This document shows, in pieces, positions 34,162 to 41,867 of a stretch of 64,000 bases of DNA (the stretch's first letter is position 1; each line of letters starts with the position of its first letter). Source of the DNA: Eubacteriales bacterium (lineage in GTDB: Bacteria > Bacillota > Clostridia > Christensenellales > Aristaeellaceae); assembly GCA_028705775.1 (NCBI GenBank), contig JAQWCW010000003.1:78239-142238 (forward strand), read 5' to 3'. Position numbers and translations under genes: made by a program. The notes under the pieces were generated by a model that worked only from the letters and a program-made list of their open reading frames with translations, was not told the origin of the DNA and did not search any database.

Positions 34162-34401
34162 ATGCTTTCCGGCGGAGAGAAGCAGCGCGTCGCCATTGCC
34201 CGCGCGCTCATAGGCGGCAAGTCGGTGCTTCTTGCGGACGAGCCGACGGGCGCACTTGATTCCGGAAGCGCTCAGCAGGTTATGCAATGCTTCGCAAAGC
34301 TCCGCGACAGCGATAAAACCATTATTCTCGTTACGCACGACGAGGCGGTTGCGGGAATGTGCGACGCCGTTGTCCGGCTTGTGTACGGCAAAATCGCATA
34401 A
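34162..34401 (+). pseudogene. C-terminal fragment of LolD/MacB-type ABC ATPase
   Basis: 79 codons starting exactly at the ABC signature LSGGEKQRVAIARAL. They continue through Walker B LLADEPTGALD and the H-loop VTHDEA to a natural stop. Walker A and the Q-loop are absent, so it cannot hydrolyse ATP. Together with the fragment upstream it is a remnant of a MacB-like or peptide-export ABC transporter. Confidence 0.8.
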
Positions 34402-34552
34402 GGCGCAGCGGAGATACTTTTCGCTTTTTTGCGTATATGGAGGCAACAGGAAGTATGCCGAAGCGAGGCTTGCCAAACGAGCGGGAGGCTCGGTTCGGCG
34501 GCAGAGCTGAAAGTGGGGCTTGCGCTGCTTTTGCTCGAAAGGAGAATGCCCT

Positions 34553-34900
34553 ATGGATAAAAAGGAATTGAGAGAAGAGAAAATCGCCGCCTTGAGCGGA
34601 GCAGGAGTTGAAACAACCGGCGGACGGCTGAATCTCGCGGGCGCAGATACCGAGGATAAAGCCGTCATGACCGATGACGAGGCGGAAGGCGTGACCGGCG
34701 GCGAATATGTACCCATCAACGGCTATGCAATGGTGAACGGCCCGCTGTATCTTTCAAGCTATGCCGAAGTGTATTCGGGCTGGATTAGCAACAGGCGCTT
34801 CAAAATTCAGCGGTATGTCTCCGGACGCGCAGCTCCGTATTTGCTGGCGACGGATGTGGGCTGGGTTCCCTTTGACGCCGTGAAGAAGATTGACAGCTGA
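34553..34900 (+). CDS. Double-glycine-leader peptide with SH3-like C-terminal part
   Basis: A 115-residue protein starting with ATG after AAAGGAG. Residues 1-50 look like a leader: charged and acidic, ending MTDDEAEGVTGG, which resembles the double-glycine processing site of peptides exported by C39-type ABC transporters. The mature 65 residues are aromatic-rich (NGPLYLSSYAEVYSG, VGWVPFDAV), suggesting a small beta-barrel of SH3 type. Fragments of an ABC exporter precede it. Bacteriocin or signalling activity is inference, and no complete transporter or maturase is encoded nearby. Confidence 0.6.
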   Translation: MDKKELREEKIAALSGAGVETTGGRLNLAGADTEDKAVMTDDEAEGVTGGEYVPINGYAMVNGPLYLSSYAEVYSGWISNRRFKIQRYVSGRAAPYLLATDVGWVPFDAVKKIDS

Positions 34901-34920
34901 CGAGCATATAGGCGGCGAAC

Positions 34921-35030
34921 GCGCTGACTGGCGCTCATAGGCGCTAACAGGCGCATAGCCTTGCAATATCAACCATTGCGCTCGCGCAGATAAGCGACGG
35001 GCGCTAACAGGCGCATACCCTTACAAAGCC
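34921..35030. repeat. Short GGCGCTAACAGGCGCATA repeats
   Basis: GGCGCTAACAGGCGCATA followed by C/G-CCTT-R-CAA occurs twice (near 34940 and 35005), with additional GGCGCT units between. The rest of the 34901-35233 gap holds only the promoter of the following gene. Confidence 0.6.
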
Positions 35031-35147
35031 TGCGCTTCCCGCGAGCCTTGATTCTCGATTAAATCGCTATATATTCCGCCGTTTGCGGCTGATTTGACCG
35101 TTTTGCGTCATTTCAGCCGCGTTTTTGCATATTCCGGCATATTGTTC

Positions 35148-35215
35148 TTGACAAGAGAGGTATGCCGAGTTATTATTATCGCACAAAGTATGACTGGTAT
35201 AACTATTCATACTTT
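35148..35215 (+). promoter_or_regulatory. Promoter and inverted-repeat operator of the AbrB-ABC operon
   Basis: TTGACA (35148-35153) and TATTAT (35171-35176) have a 17-base spacer. Just downstream, AAAGTATGA (35185-35193) and TCATACTTT (35207-35215) form a 9-bp inverted repeat. This is a likely site for autoregulation by the AbrB-like protein encoded next. Confidence 0.75.
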
Positions 35216-35233
35216 TCGGAGGGAGGAAGGAAG

Positions 35234-35506
35234 ATGGATATACCTCAGGGCAAAAAGCATATGTTCGGCACGGTCAAGGTTGGGGAGAAAGGGCAGATTG
35301 TAATCCCCAAGGAGGCGCGCGAGCTGTTCTCGATAAAGCCAGGCGACCAGCTTATGATACTCGGCGACGAGGACGAACACGGACTTGCGATTATAAAAAA
35401 CGAGGTGTTCGTTGAAATATGGGAGCGGATGGCGCGTCTCGCCCCGGGCGGCGCGAATAAAAAGCTCAGCGATATTCTTACGGAGGATAACAATGAACGC
35501 GATTGA
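35234..35506 (+). CDS. AbrB/SpoVT-family transcriptional regulator
   Basis: 90 residues with ATG 35234 behind GGAGG. The swapped-hairpin domain is recognisable in VKVGEKGQIVIPKEARELF, followed by IKPGDQLMILGDE. AbrB-type dimers bind AT-rich operators. The last 14 bp overlap the ABC ATPase start, so the three genes to 36953 form one operon. A short helical tail (EIWERMARL) may be an effector or dimer segment. Confidence 0.88.
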   Translation: MDIPQGKKHMFGTVKVGEKGQIVIPKEARELFSIKPGDQLMILGDEDEHGLAIIKNEVFVEIWERMARLAPGGANKKLSDILTEDNNERD

Positions 35507-36221
35507 GGCAAAGGGGCTTACAAAGCAATTCAAGGAGCGCACGGCTGTTGACAGCCTTAACGTTTCCGTCAAAAAGGGCGAGCTTTTCGCCCTGCTCGGG
35601 CAGAACGGCGCGGGCAAAAGCACGACAATCCGTATGCTCTGCGGTCTGCTTGCGCCGACTGCGGGCGACGCTTACATCTGCGGTCACAGCGTTACCAAAG
35701 AGCCGCTGCTTGCAAAGCAGGTAACGAACGTATCGCCGCAGGAAACCGCTGTTGCGGCAAAGCTTTCCGTTCAGGAAAACCTTGAGCTTATCGCCCGCCT
35801 TTACGGGGACGACAAGAAAACGGCAAGGGAAAAAGCGGAAAAGATGATGGACGCCTTCCATCTGACGGACAGGCGCAAAGACCGCGCAAAGAACCTTTCC
35901 GGCGGCTGGCAGCGCAGGCTTTCAATCGCAATGGCGCTGATTACGGAGCCTGAGGTGCTTTTCCTTGACGAGCCGACGCTCGGGCTTGACGTGCGCGCGC
36001 GCCGCGATTTGTGGAAGCATATCGAGGAGCTGAAGGGCAGGATAACCGTTGTGCTGACGACCCATTACCTTGAGGAGGCGGCGGCGCTTTCCGACAGGCT
36101 TATGATAATGGACAAGGGACGCTGTCAGGCGGAGGGAACGCTTGCTGAAATACTGGAAAAGACGGGCAAGGCAAGCCTTGAGGAAGCCTTCCTGTCCCTT
36201 ACCGAGGAGGTTTACGAGTAA
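35493..36221 (+). CDS. ABC transporter ATPase (ABC-2 export type)
   Basis: 242 residues from ATG 35493 with GGAGG upstream. Walker A is GQNGAGKST (near 38), the signature is NLSGGWQRR rather than LSGGQ, Walker B is VLFLDEPTLGLD, and the H-loop is LTTHYLEEA. All catalytic motifs are intact. It partners the ABC-2 permease encoded immediately downstream. AbrB control of such drug or peptide efflux pairs is common in Firmicutes. The substrate is unknown. Confidence 0.92.
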   Translation: MNAIEAKGLTKQFKERTAVDSLNVSVKKGELFALLGQNGAGKSTTIRMLCGLLAPTAGDAYICGHSVTKEPLLAKQVTNVSPQETAVAAKLSVQENLELIARLYGDDKKTAREKAEKMMDAFHLTDRRKDRAKNLSGGWQRRLSIAMALITEPEVLFLDEPTLGLDVRARRDLWKHIEELKGRITVVLTTHYLEEAAALSDRLMIMDKGRCQAEGTLAEILEKTGKASLEEAFLSLTEEVYE

Positions 36222-36953
36222 ATGAAATGGCTTGCGTTTGCGTCGCGTAATTTCAAGGAAATGACCCGCGATTTGCTCACCCTAATATTCGGAATCGCTC
36301 TGCCCGTCGTGCTTATCGTTATGTTTTCGCTGATATCTTCAAACATCGGCGCAATGACGAATCCGTCCTTTATGATATCGAATCTCGCGCCGGGAATTGC
36401 CGTTTTCAGTATGTCGTTTGTAACGCTTTTCCTTGGTCTGCTCGTTGCGGGCGACCGTTCAAGCGCATTCCTTGCGCGAATTCTGGTTTCCCCGATGAAG
36501 GGAATCGACTACATTCTCGGCTACAGCCTTCCCCTTGTGCCGCTCGCGCTCGTTCAGGCGCTTGCCTGCATAGTAACGGCTGTCTGCTTCGGGCTGAAGC
36601 TCAGCGCAAACCTGCTTTTCGGGCTTGTCGCGCTGATTCCCGTTTCGCTTCTCTACATCTCAATGGGGCTTCTGTTCGGCTCGGTCTGCTCGGATAAGCA
36701 GGTCGGCGGGCTTGCCTCCATCCTGATTAACCTCGCCGCATGGACGAGCGGCGCGTGGTTTCCGGTATCCGTCGTCGGCGGCGTTTATGAAACAATATGC
36801 AATCTGCTCCCGTTCGGTCACGCAGTGTCGCTCGTTCAGGGCGTCATGCAGGGCAGTCCGCTCAATTTCGGTCATCTCATCTGGGTTCTCGGCTATGCCG
36901 CAGCCCTGAGCGCGCTCGCTATTTTCTTCTTCAAGAAAAAGACCAGACCGTAG
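36222..36953 (+). CDS. ABC-2 type permease
   Basis: 243 residues with six hydrophobic segments. The ABC-2 signature region is FLGLLVAGDRSSAFLARILVSP (about 65-87). Its ATG follows the ATPase stop with no gap (TAAATG), so it is translationally coupled. It forms the membrane channel of the exporter. A terminator follows at 37065-37099. Confidence 0.9.
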   Translation: MKWLAFASRNFKEMTRDLLTLIFGIALPVVLIVMFSLISSNIGAMTNPSFMISNLAPGIAVFSMSFVTLFLGLLVAGDRSSAFLARILVSPMKGIDYILGYSLPLVPLALVQALACIVTAVCFGLKLSANLLFGLVALIPVSLLYISMGLLFGSVCSDKQVGGLASILINLAAWTSGAWFPVSVVGGVYETICNLLPFGHAVSLVQGVMQGSPLNFGHLIWVLGYAAALSALAIFFFKKKTRP

Positions 36954-37064
36954 GACGAAAAGGGCAGACAGGCGCAATACGGCTGCGCGGCAGCTCTTGC
37001 ATTCGTCAGCTTTTAATAAGGAAGTAATCGGGCAAAAGTCAGGCGGTTTTCAGTCAGTATTCAA

Positions 37065-37099
37065 AGCTCCCGCAGCCATAATCGCCGCGGGAGCTGTTT
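37065..37099 (+). terminator. Terminator of the AbrB-ABC operon
   Basis: AGCTCCCGC pairs with GCGGGAGCT (9 bp) around a 13-base loop and is followed by GTTTTG. Confidence 0.7.
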
Positions 37100-37141
37100 T
37101 GTGATTATATGGTTTTGCGTAAAAATTACGTCGCGGGGCAA

Positions 37142-37706
37142 TCAGTCAACAATCCTGACGCTGAGACCGCGCATTTCGGTTCGGGCGCTGTATTTCAGCT
37201 CATAGAAGGTTGCGCCGTTTTGCATCGCGTCCCGAATATCCGCAAGCTCCCGCGAAACGCTCTCCCTGCTGCGTACCAGCCGAGAAAGGTTGAAGTCTCA
37301 CGCTGAGCAAACGCCCCGACAGTCCCGTAAAGCGCAAGTTTTGGTGAGTTTTTGCCGGTTTTGAATTCCTGCGAGGAAACGACCTTTGCGCACCTTAAAA
37401 TCACATTCTCATTCGGCGAGGTAATCGTGATTTCGCCGCCATGCCCGCTGTCTGCGTTTTTGTCCGCCTGCTCAATGTCGCCGCTTGCGCGCTCATCCGG
37501 CGCGATTTCGGCGAAAAGCAGCTTGTCCAAAGAAACGTTCAGCTTTCCCGAAAGTATAAGCAGCTTTTCGACCTCCGGATAGCCGTCCCCGATTTCCCAC
37601 TTGGAAACCGCCTGCTACTGACGGAGAGCAGCTCGGCGAGTTCCTCCTGCGAAAGCCCCTTTTCCTTCCTGATTTGCTTCAGATTGTCTGCAAAGCTTAT
37701 AATCAA
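37142..37706 (-). pseudogene. XRE-family regulator with two frameshifts
   Basis: Reading from about 37706, the helix-turn-helix begins ISFADNLKQIRKEKGLSQEELAELLSVS. At about 37616 the next conserved part (QAVSKWEIGDGYPEVEKLLILS) is one frame away. Near 37282 a second shift is needed to reach the terminal part (ESVSRELADIRDAM, then YELKYSARTEMRGL). Each shift corresponds to one missing base. The intact protein would be about 190 residues, a DNA-binding regulator with a C-terminal sensing domain. Either it is inactivated or the sequence has two indel errors. Confidence 0.75.
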
Positions 37707-37924
37707 ACCTCTTTTCAAAAAATTCTGGCTACGCGGCAATGATAAATCTTCCGCGCCCCCGAATCCACCAACCGAAGCTTGCATTTTCGCAACCCTGCGT
37801 TGCATTTTATAGAAAAGCGAAAGCATTTTCGGTTTTGCGCATTACAGGCAGGCGGATATGTCCGCGCCGCAGCGCCTTGCCGCTTCCGCAAGCCCCTCCA
37901 GTATTTTCCGCCTCGAAAAATTCG

Positions 37925-38128
37925 TCAGTTGCCGCCGGAGGCTTTGCGCGCTTTGCATTCGCGGAGTTGAATCGCAAAGCCGATAAAGGCGCCTATGCCA
38001 AGGCAGCTTATGCCGAGGGGAAGGAAAAGCGCGTCGTTTACATCGCTCATTTCGTAAAGAAATACAAACACAAGCGCGGCGCAAACAAAAATTATCGCCG
38101 CCAAGTGGATTAAGCCAAACCTTTTCAT
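37925..38128 (-). CDS. Small two-helix membrane protein
   Basis: 67 residues: two hydrophobic helices (IHLAAIIFVCAALVFVFLY and FLPLGISCLGIGAFIGFAI) with a basic tail RECKARKASGGN. AGAGGT lies 9 bases before the ATG. It is transcribed ahead of the frameshifted XRE regulator from the promoter at 38230-38257, a common arrangement of small membrane protein plus XRE regulator. No function is assigned. Confidence 0.65.
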   Translation of the reverse strand: MKRFGLIHLAAIIFVCAALVFVFLYEMSDVNDALFLPLGISCLGIGAFIGFAIQLRECKARKASGGN

Positions 38129-38229
38129 GCTGAATTACCTCTTTCAAATCAGTGGAATAATGCGGCGCGAAAACCAACTTCATGAGCGAGGCTTGCCGCC
38201 CAGCTATTTTTGACTTTCGCTCAAAAATG

Positions 38230-38279
38230 ATTATAGCGCATTCGGGATAGATGTCAATATAATTTTGAACATTGTTCAA
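38230..38279 (-). promoter_or_regulatory. Promoter with XRE-type operator
   Basis: On the minus strand TTGACA (38257-38252) and TATAAT (38235-38230) are 16 bases apart. Directly upstream, TTGAACATTGTTCAA (38265-38279) is a perfect 6-bp-arm palindrome typical of XRE regulators. It would drive the two-helix protein and the XRE pseudogene. The rest of the 38129-38432 gap shows nothing except the next promoter. Confidence 0.75.
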
Positions 38280-38345
38280 CTTTATCAACGCAGGCCTGCG
38301 CTGCCTCCGCTTTGATTATGCGCAATCCATTTTCCATTATCGTTA

Positions 38346-38375
38346 TTGACAGGGCGGGCGGGCGCGCGGCATAAT
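38346..38375 (+). promoter_or_regulatory. Promoter of UxaA-family dehydratase gene
   Basis: TTGACA (38346-38351), an 18-base GC-rich spacer, then CATAAT (38370-38375). Confidence 0.55.
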
Positions 38376-38432
38376 AAAGGCATTACCGCACACAATTTCC
38401 TGCGGAGCATTATGAAAACACGCGGAGGCAGT

Positions 38433-39905
38433 ATGACGGACAAGGCAAAGCGGATTAACCCCCTCGACAACGTAGCGGTTGCGCTTTTCCCGCTGAAAAG
38501 CGGCGAAACGGAGCTTGGGGTGCGCCTTTCGGCGGATATACCGGCAGGGCATAAGTTTGCGCTGACCGACATTAAAAGGGGCGGCAACGTAATCAAATAC
38601 GGCTGCCCTATCGGCAGGGCGACGGAGGACATTCCGGCGGGCGCATGGGCGCATACGCATAACGTGAAAACCAACCTGAGCGGAATCAACGAATACGAGT
38701 ATGCTCCCGTCAGGGGCGCGGCAGGCGCTCCCGCCTCCGGCAGCTTTGAGGGCTACCGGAGAGAGAACGGCAAAGTCGGAATACGCAACGAAATATGGGT
38801 TATACCGACCGTCGGCTGCGTTAACGACGCCGCAAAGCGCATAGCCGAAAAAGCAAACGCGGCGCTTGCGGGCAGGGTTGACGGCGTGTTCGCATTCACG
38901 CATCCCTACGGCTGCTCCCAGCTCGGCGACGACCACAAAAACACCCAGAAGCTGCTTGCGGCGCTCGTAAAGCATCCGAACGCGGGCGGCGCGCTCGTAA
39001 TCGGTCTCGGCTGCGAGAACAACAACATTCCCGCCTTCCGCGAGGTTCTCGGAGGCGTGAACGAAAAGCGCGTCAAGTTCCTTGTGTGTCAGGACGAAAC
39101 GGACGAGGACGCGGCGGGGCTTCGGCTTATAAACGAAATCGCGCGCGAAATCGAGGGTGACAAGCGCGAAACGCTGCCGCTTTCGGAGCTTGTAATCGGG
39201 CTTAAATGCGGCGGAAGCGACGGATTAAGCGGAATCACGGCAAACCCGCTGCTCGGGCGCGTTTCGGACGCGGTATGCGCGTGCGGCGGCTCGGCAATCC
39301 TGACGGAAGTTCCCGAAATGTTCGGCGCGGAAACCATACTCATGAACAGGTGCGCAAGCCGCGAAATATTCGACAAGGCGGTTTCAATGATAAACGGCTT
39401 CAAGGAATATTTCATGCGCTATAAGCAGGAAATATATGAAAATCCCTCGCCCGGAAACAAGGCGGGCGGAATTACGACGCTTGAGGACAAATCCCTCGGC
39501 TGCACACAGAAGGGCGGCGCGGGCGAGGTAACGGACGTTCTTAACTACACCGAAACGCTGACGAAAAAGGGCTTGAACCTTGCGAACGGCCCGGGCAACG
39601 ACATCTGCGCCGTAACCGCACTTACAGCCGCCGGAGCGCAGATTATCCTTTTCACAACAGGGCGCGGAACGCCGCTCGGCGCGCCTGTCCCGACCGTCAA
39701 GGTTTCGACGAACACCCCCCTTTCCGAAAAAAAGCCGGACTGGATTGACTTTGACGCGGGCGTGCTTGCGGAGGGCGCGGGGATGGACGAAACCGCGGCG
39801 GCGCTTCTTGCGCTCGTTGCCGAAACGGCAAGCGGAAGGAAAACCAAGAACGAAATAAGCGGCTGCCGCTCAATCGCAATCTTCAAGGACGGAGTTACCC
39901 TGTGA
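38433..39905 (+). CDS. UxaA-family altronate (sugar-acid) dehydratase
   Basis: 490 residues starting at ATG 38433 with GGAGG. The N-terminal SAF domain (DNVAVALFPLKSGETE to PAGAWAHTHNV) precedes the large dehydratase domain with THPYGCSQLGDDH, LGCENNN, GLKCGGSDGLSGITANP and LGCTQKGG, whose cysteines bind the catalytic metal. The family removes water from D-altronate, giving 2-keto-3-deoxygluconate in galacturonate breakdown; galactarate dehydratases are related. A pectin-derived substrate would fit the arabinan locus, but no other hexuronate genes are near. Confidence 0.88.
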   Translation: MTDKAKRINPLDNVAVALFPLKSGETELGVRLSADIPAGHKFALTDIKRGGNVIKYGCPIGRATEDIPAGAWAHTHNVKTNLSGINEYEYAPVRGAAGAPASGSFEGYRRENGKVGIRNEIWVIPTVGCVNDAAKRIAEKANAALAGRVDGVFAFTHPYGCSQLGDDHKNTQKLLAALVKHPNAGGALVIGLGCENNNIPAFREVLGGVNEKRVKFLVCQDETDEDAAGLRLINEIAREIEGDKRETLPLSELVIGLKCGGSDGLSGITANPLLGRVSDAVCACGGSAILTEVPEMFGAETILMNRCASREIFDKAVSMINGFKEYFMRYKQEIYENPSPGNKAGGITTLEDKSLGCTQKGGAGEVTDVLNYTETLTKKGLNLANGPGNDICAVTALTAAGAQIILFTTGRGTPLGAPVPTVKVSTNTPLSEKKPDWIDFDAGVLAEGAGMDETAAALLALVAETASGRKTKNEISGCRSIAIFKDGVTL

Positions 39906-40020
39906 CGCAGGCGGCGCGCGGGAACGCCTAAGCGCGAAATCTTCGGCGCGGTTCATTTTCAGCAGCAATGCTTCGCCGCAGCGCTTTTCGCCCAAGAGGA
40001 TTTACGGCATACATGAATAA

Positions 40021-40060
40021 CACCCCGCTTTCTGGAAACAATATTCCATAAAGCGGGGTG
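40021..40060 (+). promoter_or_regulatory. Hairpin covering the ribosome binding site of the VanY-like gene
   Basis: CACCCCGCTTT (40021-40031) pairs perfectly with AAAGCGGGGTG (40050-40060), with an inner TGGAA/ATTCCA pairing. The GGGGTGAT that serves as Shine-Dalgarno for ATG 40068 lies in the 3' arm. It may act as terminator for the upstream gene, translational control element, or both; only ATTATTT follows, a poor T run. Confidence 0.6.
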
Positions 40061-40067
40061 ATTATTT

Positions 40068-41048
40068 ATGAGCGCAAGGTTTATCGTATGCGTAAACGCA
40101 AGCGCGCGGGACAGGAGCTTTCGCGGAGCTTTGAGGCGCTTCTTTGCGTTGGCGCTTATCAGGCGGGCGCTTCCTGCGCTTGCGGCGCTGCTGGTTTTCG
40201 CTTTGGCGCTTTCGCTGTTTATCGGCCCGGGCAGCCCGAAAAAGGACGTGAGCGCAAAGGCTGCGGCGGCTGAGGCGAGCGTCGGCAGCGCGGTATTCGG
40301 GCTTTCGCCGCCGCGAAAATCGCAGATGGTGATTGAGCCGCGGCTGCTTGACGCGGAGGCGCTGTTTTTGCTGGTCGATTCGGTGCATCCTCTGCCGGAT
40401 AGCTTCGCGCCGGAGGTGTACTCGGCGGCAAAATCGCTCGGCGGCTCGGTTCAGCTGTTCAGCACCTCGATATCGCTTGAAAGGCGAACCCTGAGCGCGC
40501 TTACTAAACTTTGCCAGTTTGCAAGAGGCGGGGGATTTACCACAATGTGCCTGTATGCGGGCGAGCATACGCGCGCCGTTCAGTCGGGAATGCTCTACCG
40601 CGCGGAGAGCACGGCAGGCGGCGGCTGTTCGTCGCACCAGACGGGGTTTGCCCTCGATTTATGCGCGTGGGAGCTTGGCAGCCTGCGCCCCGGGCTGTAT
40701 ATGAGCGACGCGGAGCGGGAAATCGTTCGCTGCGGCGCGAAAAGCGCGGGCTTTATAGAGGAAAAATGCCCCGAAGGCGACAGCCGCGTTCATCTGCGGT
40801 TCGTCGGGGAGGAAATGGCTGCGCTCGTATGGGAAAGCGGGCTTTCCTACGAAAAAACGCTGACCCGCTTACATGAAACGGGTCAGGCGAGTTTGTATGA
40901 AAATGGTCTGCTTTCGTTTACGGTTTACGCCGTGAGCGAAAGCGAGCTTGAGAAAAACGGCTATCTTTTTCCCGTCCCGAAGGGCGTCAAGCGCGCCGTA
41001 TACGGGAAGGACAACACAGGCTACGTGATAGTCGTCTGCCGCTACTGA
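40068..41048 (+). CDS. VanY/M15-like membrane-anchored protein, catalytic Glu apparently missing
   Basis: 326 residues. A membrane anchor lies at about 38-55. The M15 zinc motif SSHQTGFALDL (His and Asp ligands) is near residue 193, and the third ligand is the His of SRVHLRFVG near residue 244. D,D-carboxypeptidases and VanX/VanY have Glu three residues before that His (E-x-W-H); here it is Ser. The protein may therefore bind peptidoglycan stem peptides without cleaving them. A 70-residue C-terminal extension is unrecognised. Confidence 0.72.
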   Translation: MSARFIVCVNASARDRSFRGALRRFFALALIRRALPALAALLVFALALSLFIGPGSPKKDVSAKAAAAEASVGSAVFGLSPPRKSQMVIEPRLLDAEALFLLVDSVHPLPDSFAPEVYSAAKSLGGSVQLFSTSISLERRTLSALTKLCQFARGGGFTTMCLYAGEHTRAVQSGMLYRAESTAGGGCSSHQTGFALDLCAWELGSLRPGLYMSDAEREIVRCGAKSAGFIEEKCPEGDSRVHLRFVGEEMAALVWESGLSYEKTLTRLHETGQASLYENGLLSFTVYAVSESELEKNGYLFPVPKGVKRAVYGKDNTGYVIVVCRY

Positions 41049-41051
41049 AAA

Positions 41052-41528
41052 TCAGCGCTGCTTTTCCGTTTCGGCTATCTGCGCGCGCAGCGCGTCAAGA
41101 TGGCTGCGCTCCTCGCGGGCAATCGCGAGGAATTTTTTTGCCGCGTCGGAATTATGGCAAGCCTCGGCAAAAGCGGAGTAGGTGGAAACAGCCTTCTCCT
41201 CGGCGGAGGCGGCAAAGGTAAGCAGCTCCGCGGGCGACGAGAACGCGCCGGCGGAAGAAAACTGCATAAGCCCGCCCGGGAAAATAATCTGGGCAGCCTC
41301 GGCGGACAGGAGCAGGGCGTTTTCGTCAAGCGGCTGCTCGTCATCGCAGTCGGCAAACATACAGGAGAACGTTTTCAAATGCTCGCGCTCCTGCCTGAGC
41401 AATTCTGCGATTGTCGGTTTTACGCTTTCGTCGTCAATGATTTCCTGCGCTCTGTCGTATAAAAGCACAGCTCGTTTTTCCATTTCGCAGGCGATGAACA
41501 GCGCTTCCTTCTGACGGTTTACCAGCAT
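41052..41528 (-). CDS. Ferritin-like (rubrerythrin-type) diiron protein
   Basis: 158 residues forming a four-helix bundle. The ligand pattern is ACEMEKRAVLLY, RQEREHLKTF, AEEKAVSTYSAF and REERSHLDAL: two Glu and two E-x-x-H pairs, as in rubrerythrin. The rubredoxin domain of true rubrerythrins is absent. It probably handles peroxide or iron in an anaerobe. AAAGGA precedes the ATG. It is followed by the DUF1858 redox protein and dapA on the same strand. Confidence 0.8.
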   Translation of the reverse strand: MLVNRQKEALFIACEMEKRAVLLYDRAQEIIDDESVKPTIAELLRQEREHLKTFSCMFADCDDEQPLDENALLLSAEAAQIIFPGGLMQFSSAGAFSSPAELLTFAASAEEKAVSTYSAFAEACHNSDAAKKFLAIAREERSHLDALRAQIAETEKQR

Positions 41529-41595
41529 TCACTTCAAGTCCTTTCGGATTAGCCGGAAAAACCGGCTTCCTCGGCACCCGCGTTAAGCGGAGAAA

Positions 41596-41799
41596 TTACT
41601 CTCCCTTTTCCGCGAGATATTCGTTGAGCTGATGCACCAGCTCGTCAACGTTAGCGCCATGCACGAGGCAGGCGTTCTCAAGGGACTCGGCGGTTGCGTG
41701 CGGGCAGCCGAGGCAGTGCATACCGAACTCCATGAAAATGCGGGCAGTCCCGCTGTCCTTGCGAAGAACCTCACCAATCGACATATCCTTGTCTATCAT
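41596..41799 (-). CDS. DUF1858 redox-disulfide protein
   Basis: 67 residues. DMSIGEVLRKD at the N-terminus and FGMHCLGCPHATAESLENAC match the DUF1858 family (hybrid-cluster-associated redox disulfide, TIGR03980). The CxxC pair is at residues 28-31. These small proteins occur in anaerobes and are thought to participate in thiol or nitrogen-oxide chemistry; the partner is unknown. AAGGAGAGG precedes the ATG. The downstream gene is dapA, 31 bp away from the stop. Confidence 0.88.
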   Translation of the reverse strand: MIDKDMSIGEVLRKDSGTARIFMEFGMHCLGCPHATAESLENACLVHGANVDELVHQLNEYLAEKGE

Positions 41800-41867
41800 A
41801 AAAACCTCTCCTTTTTCCCGCGCCGAATCGGCGCATTCGTAATAATTATCGGCAATGATTAACTTGT

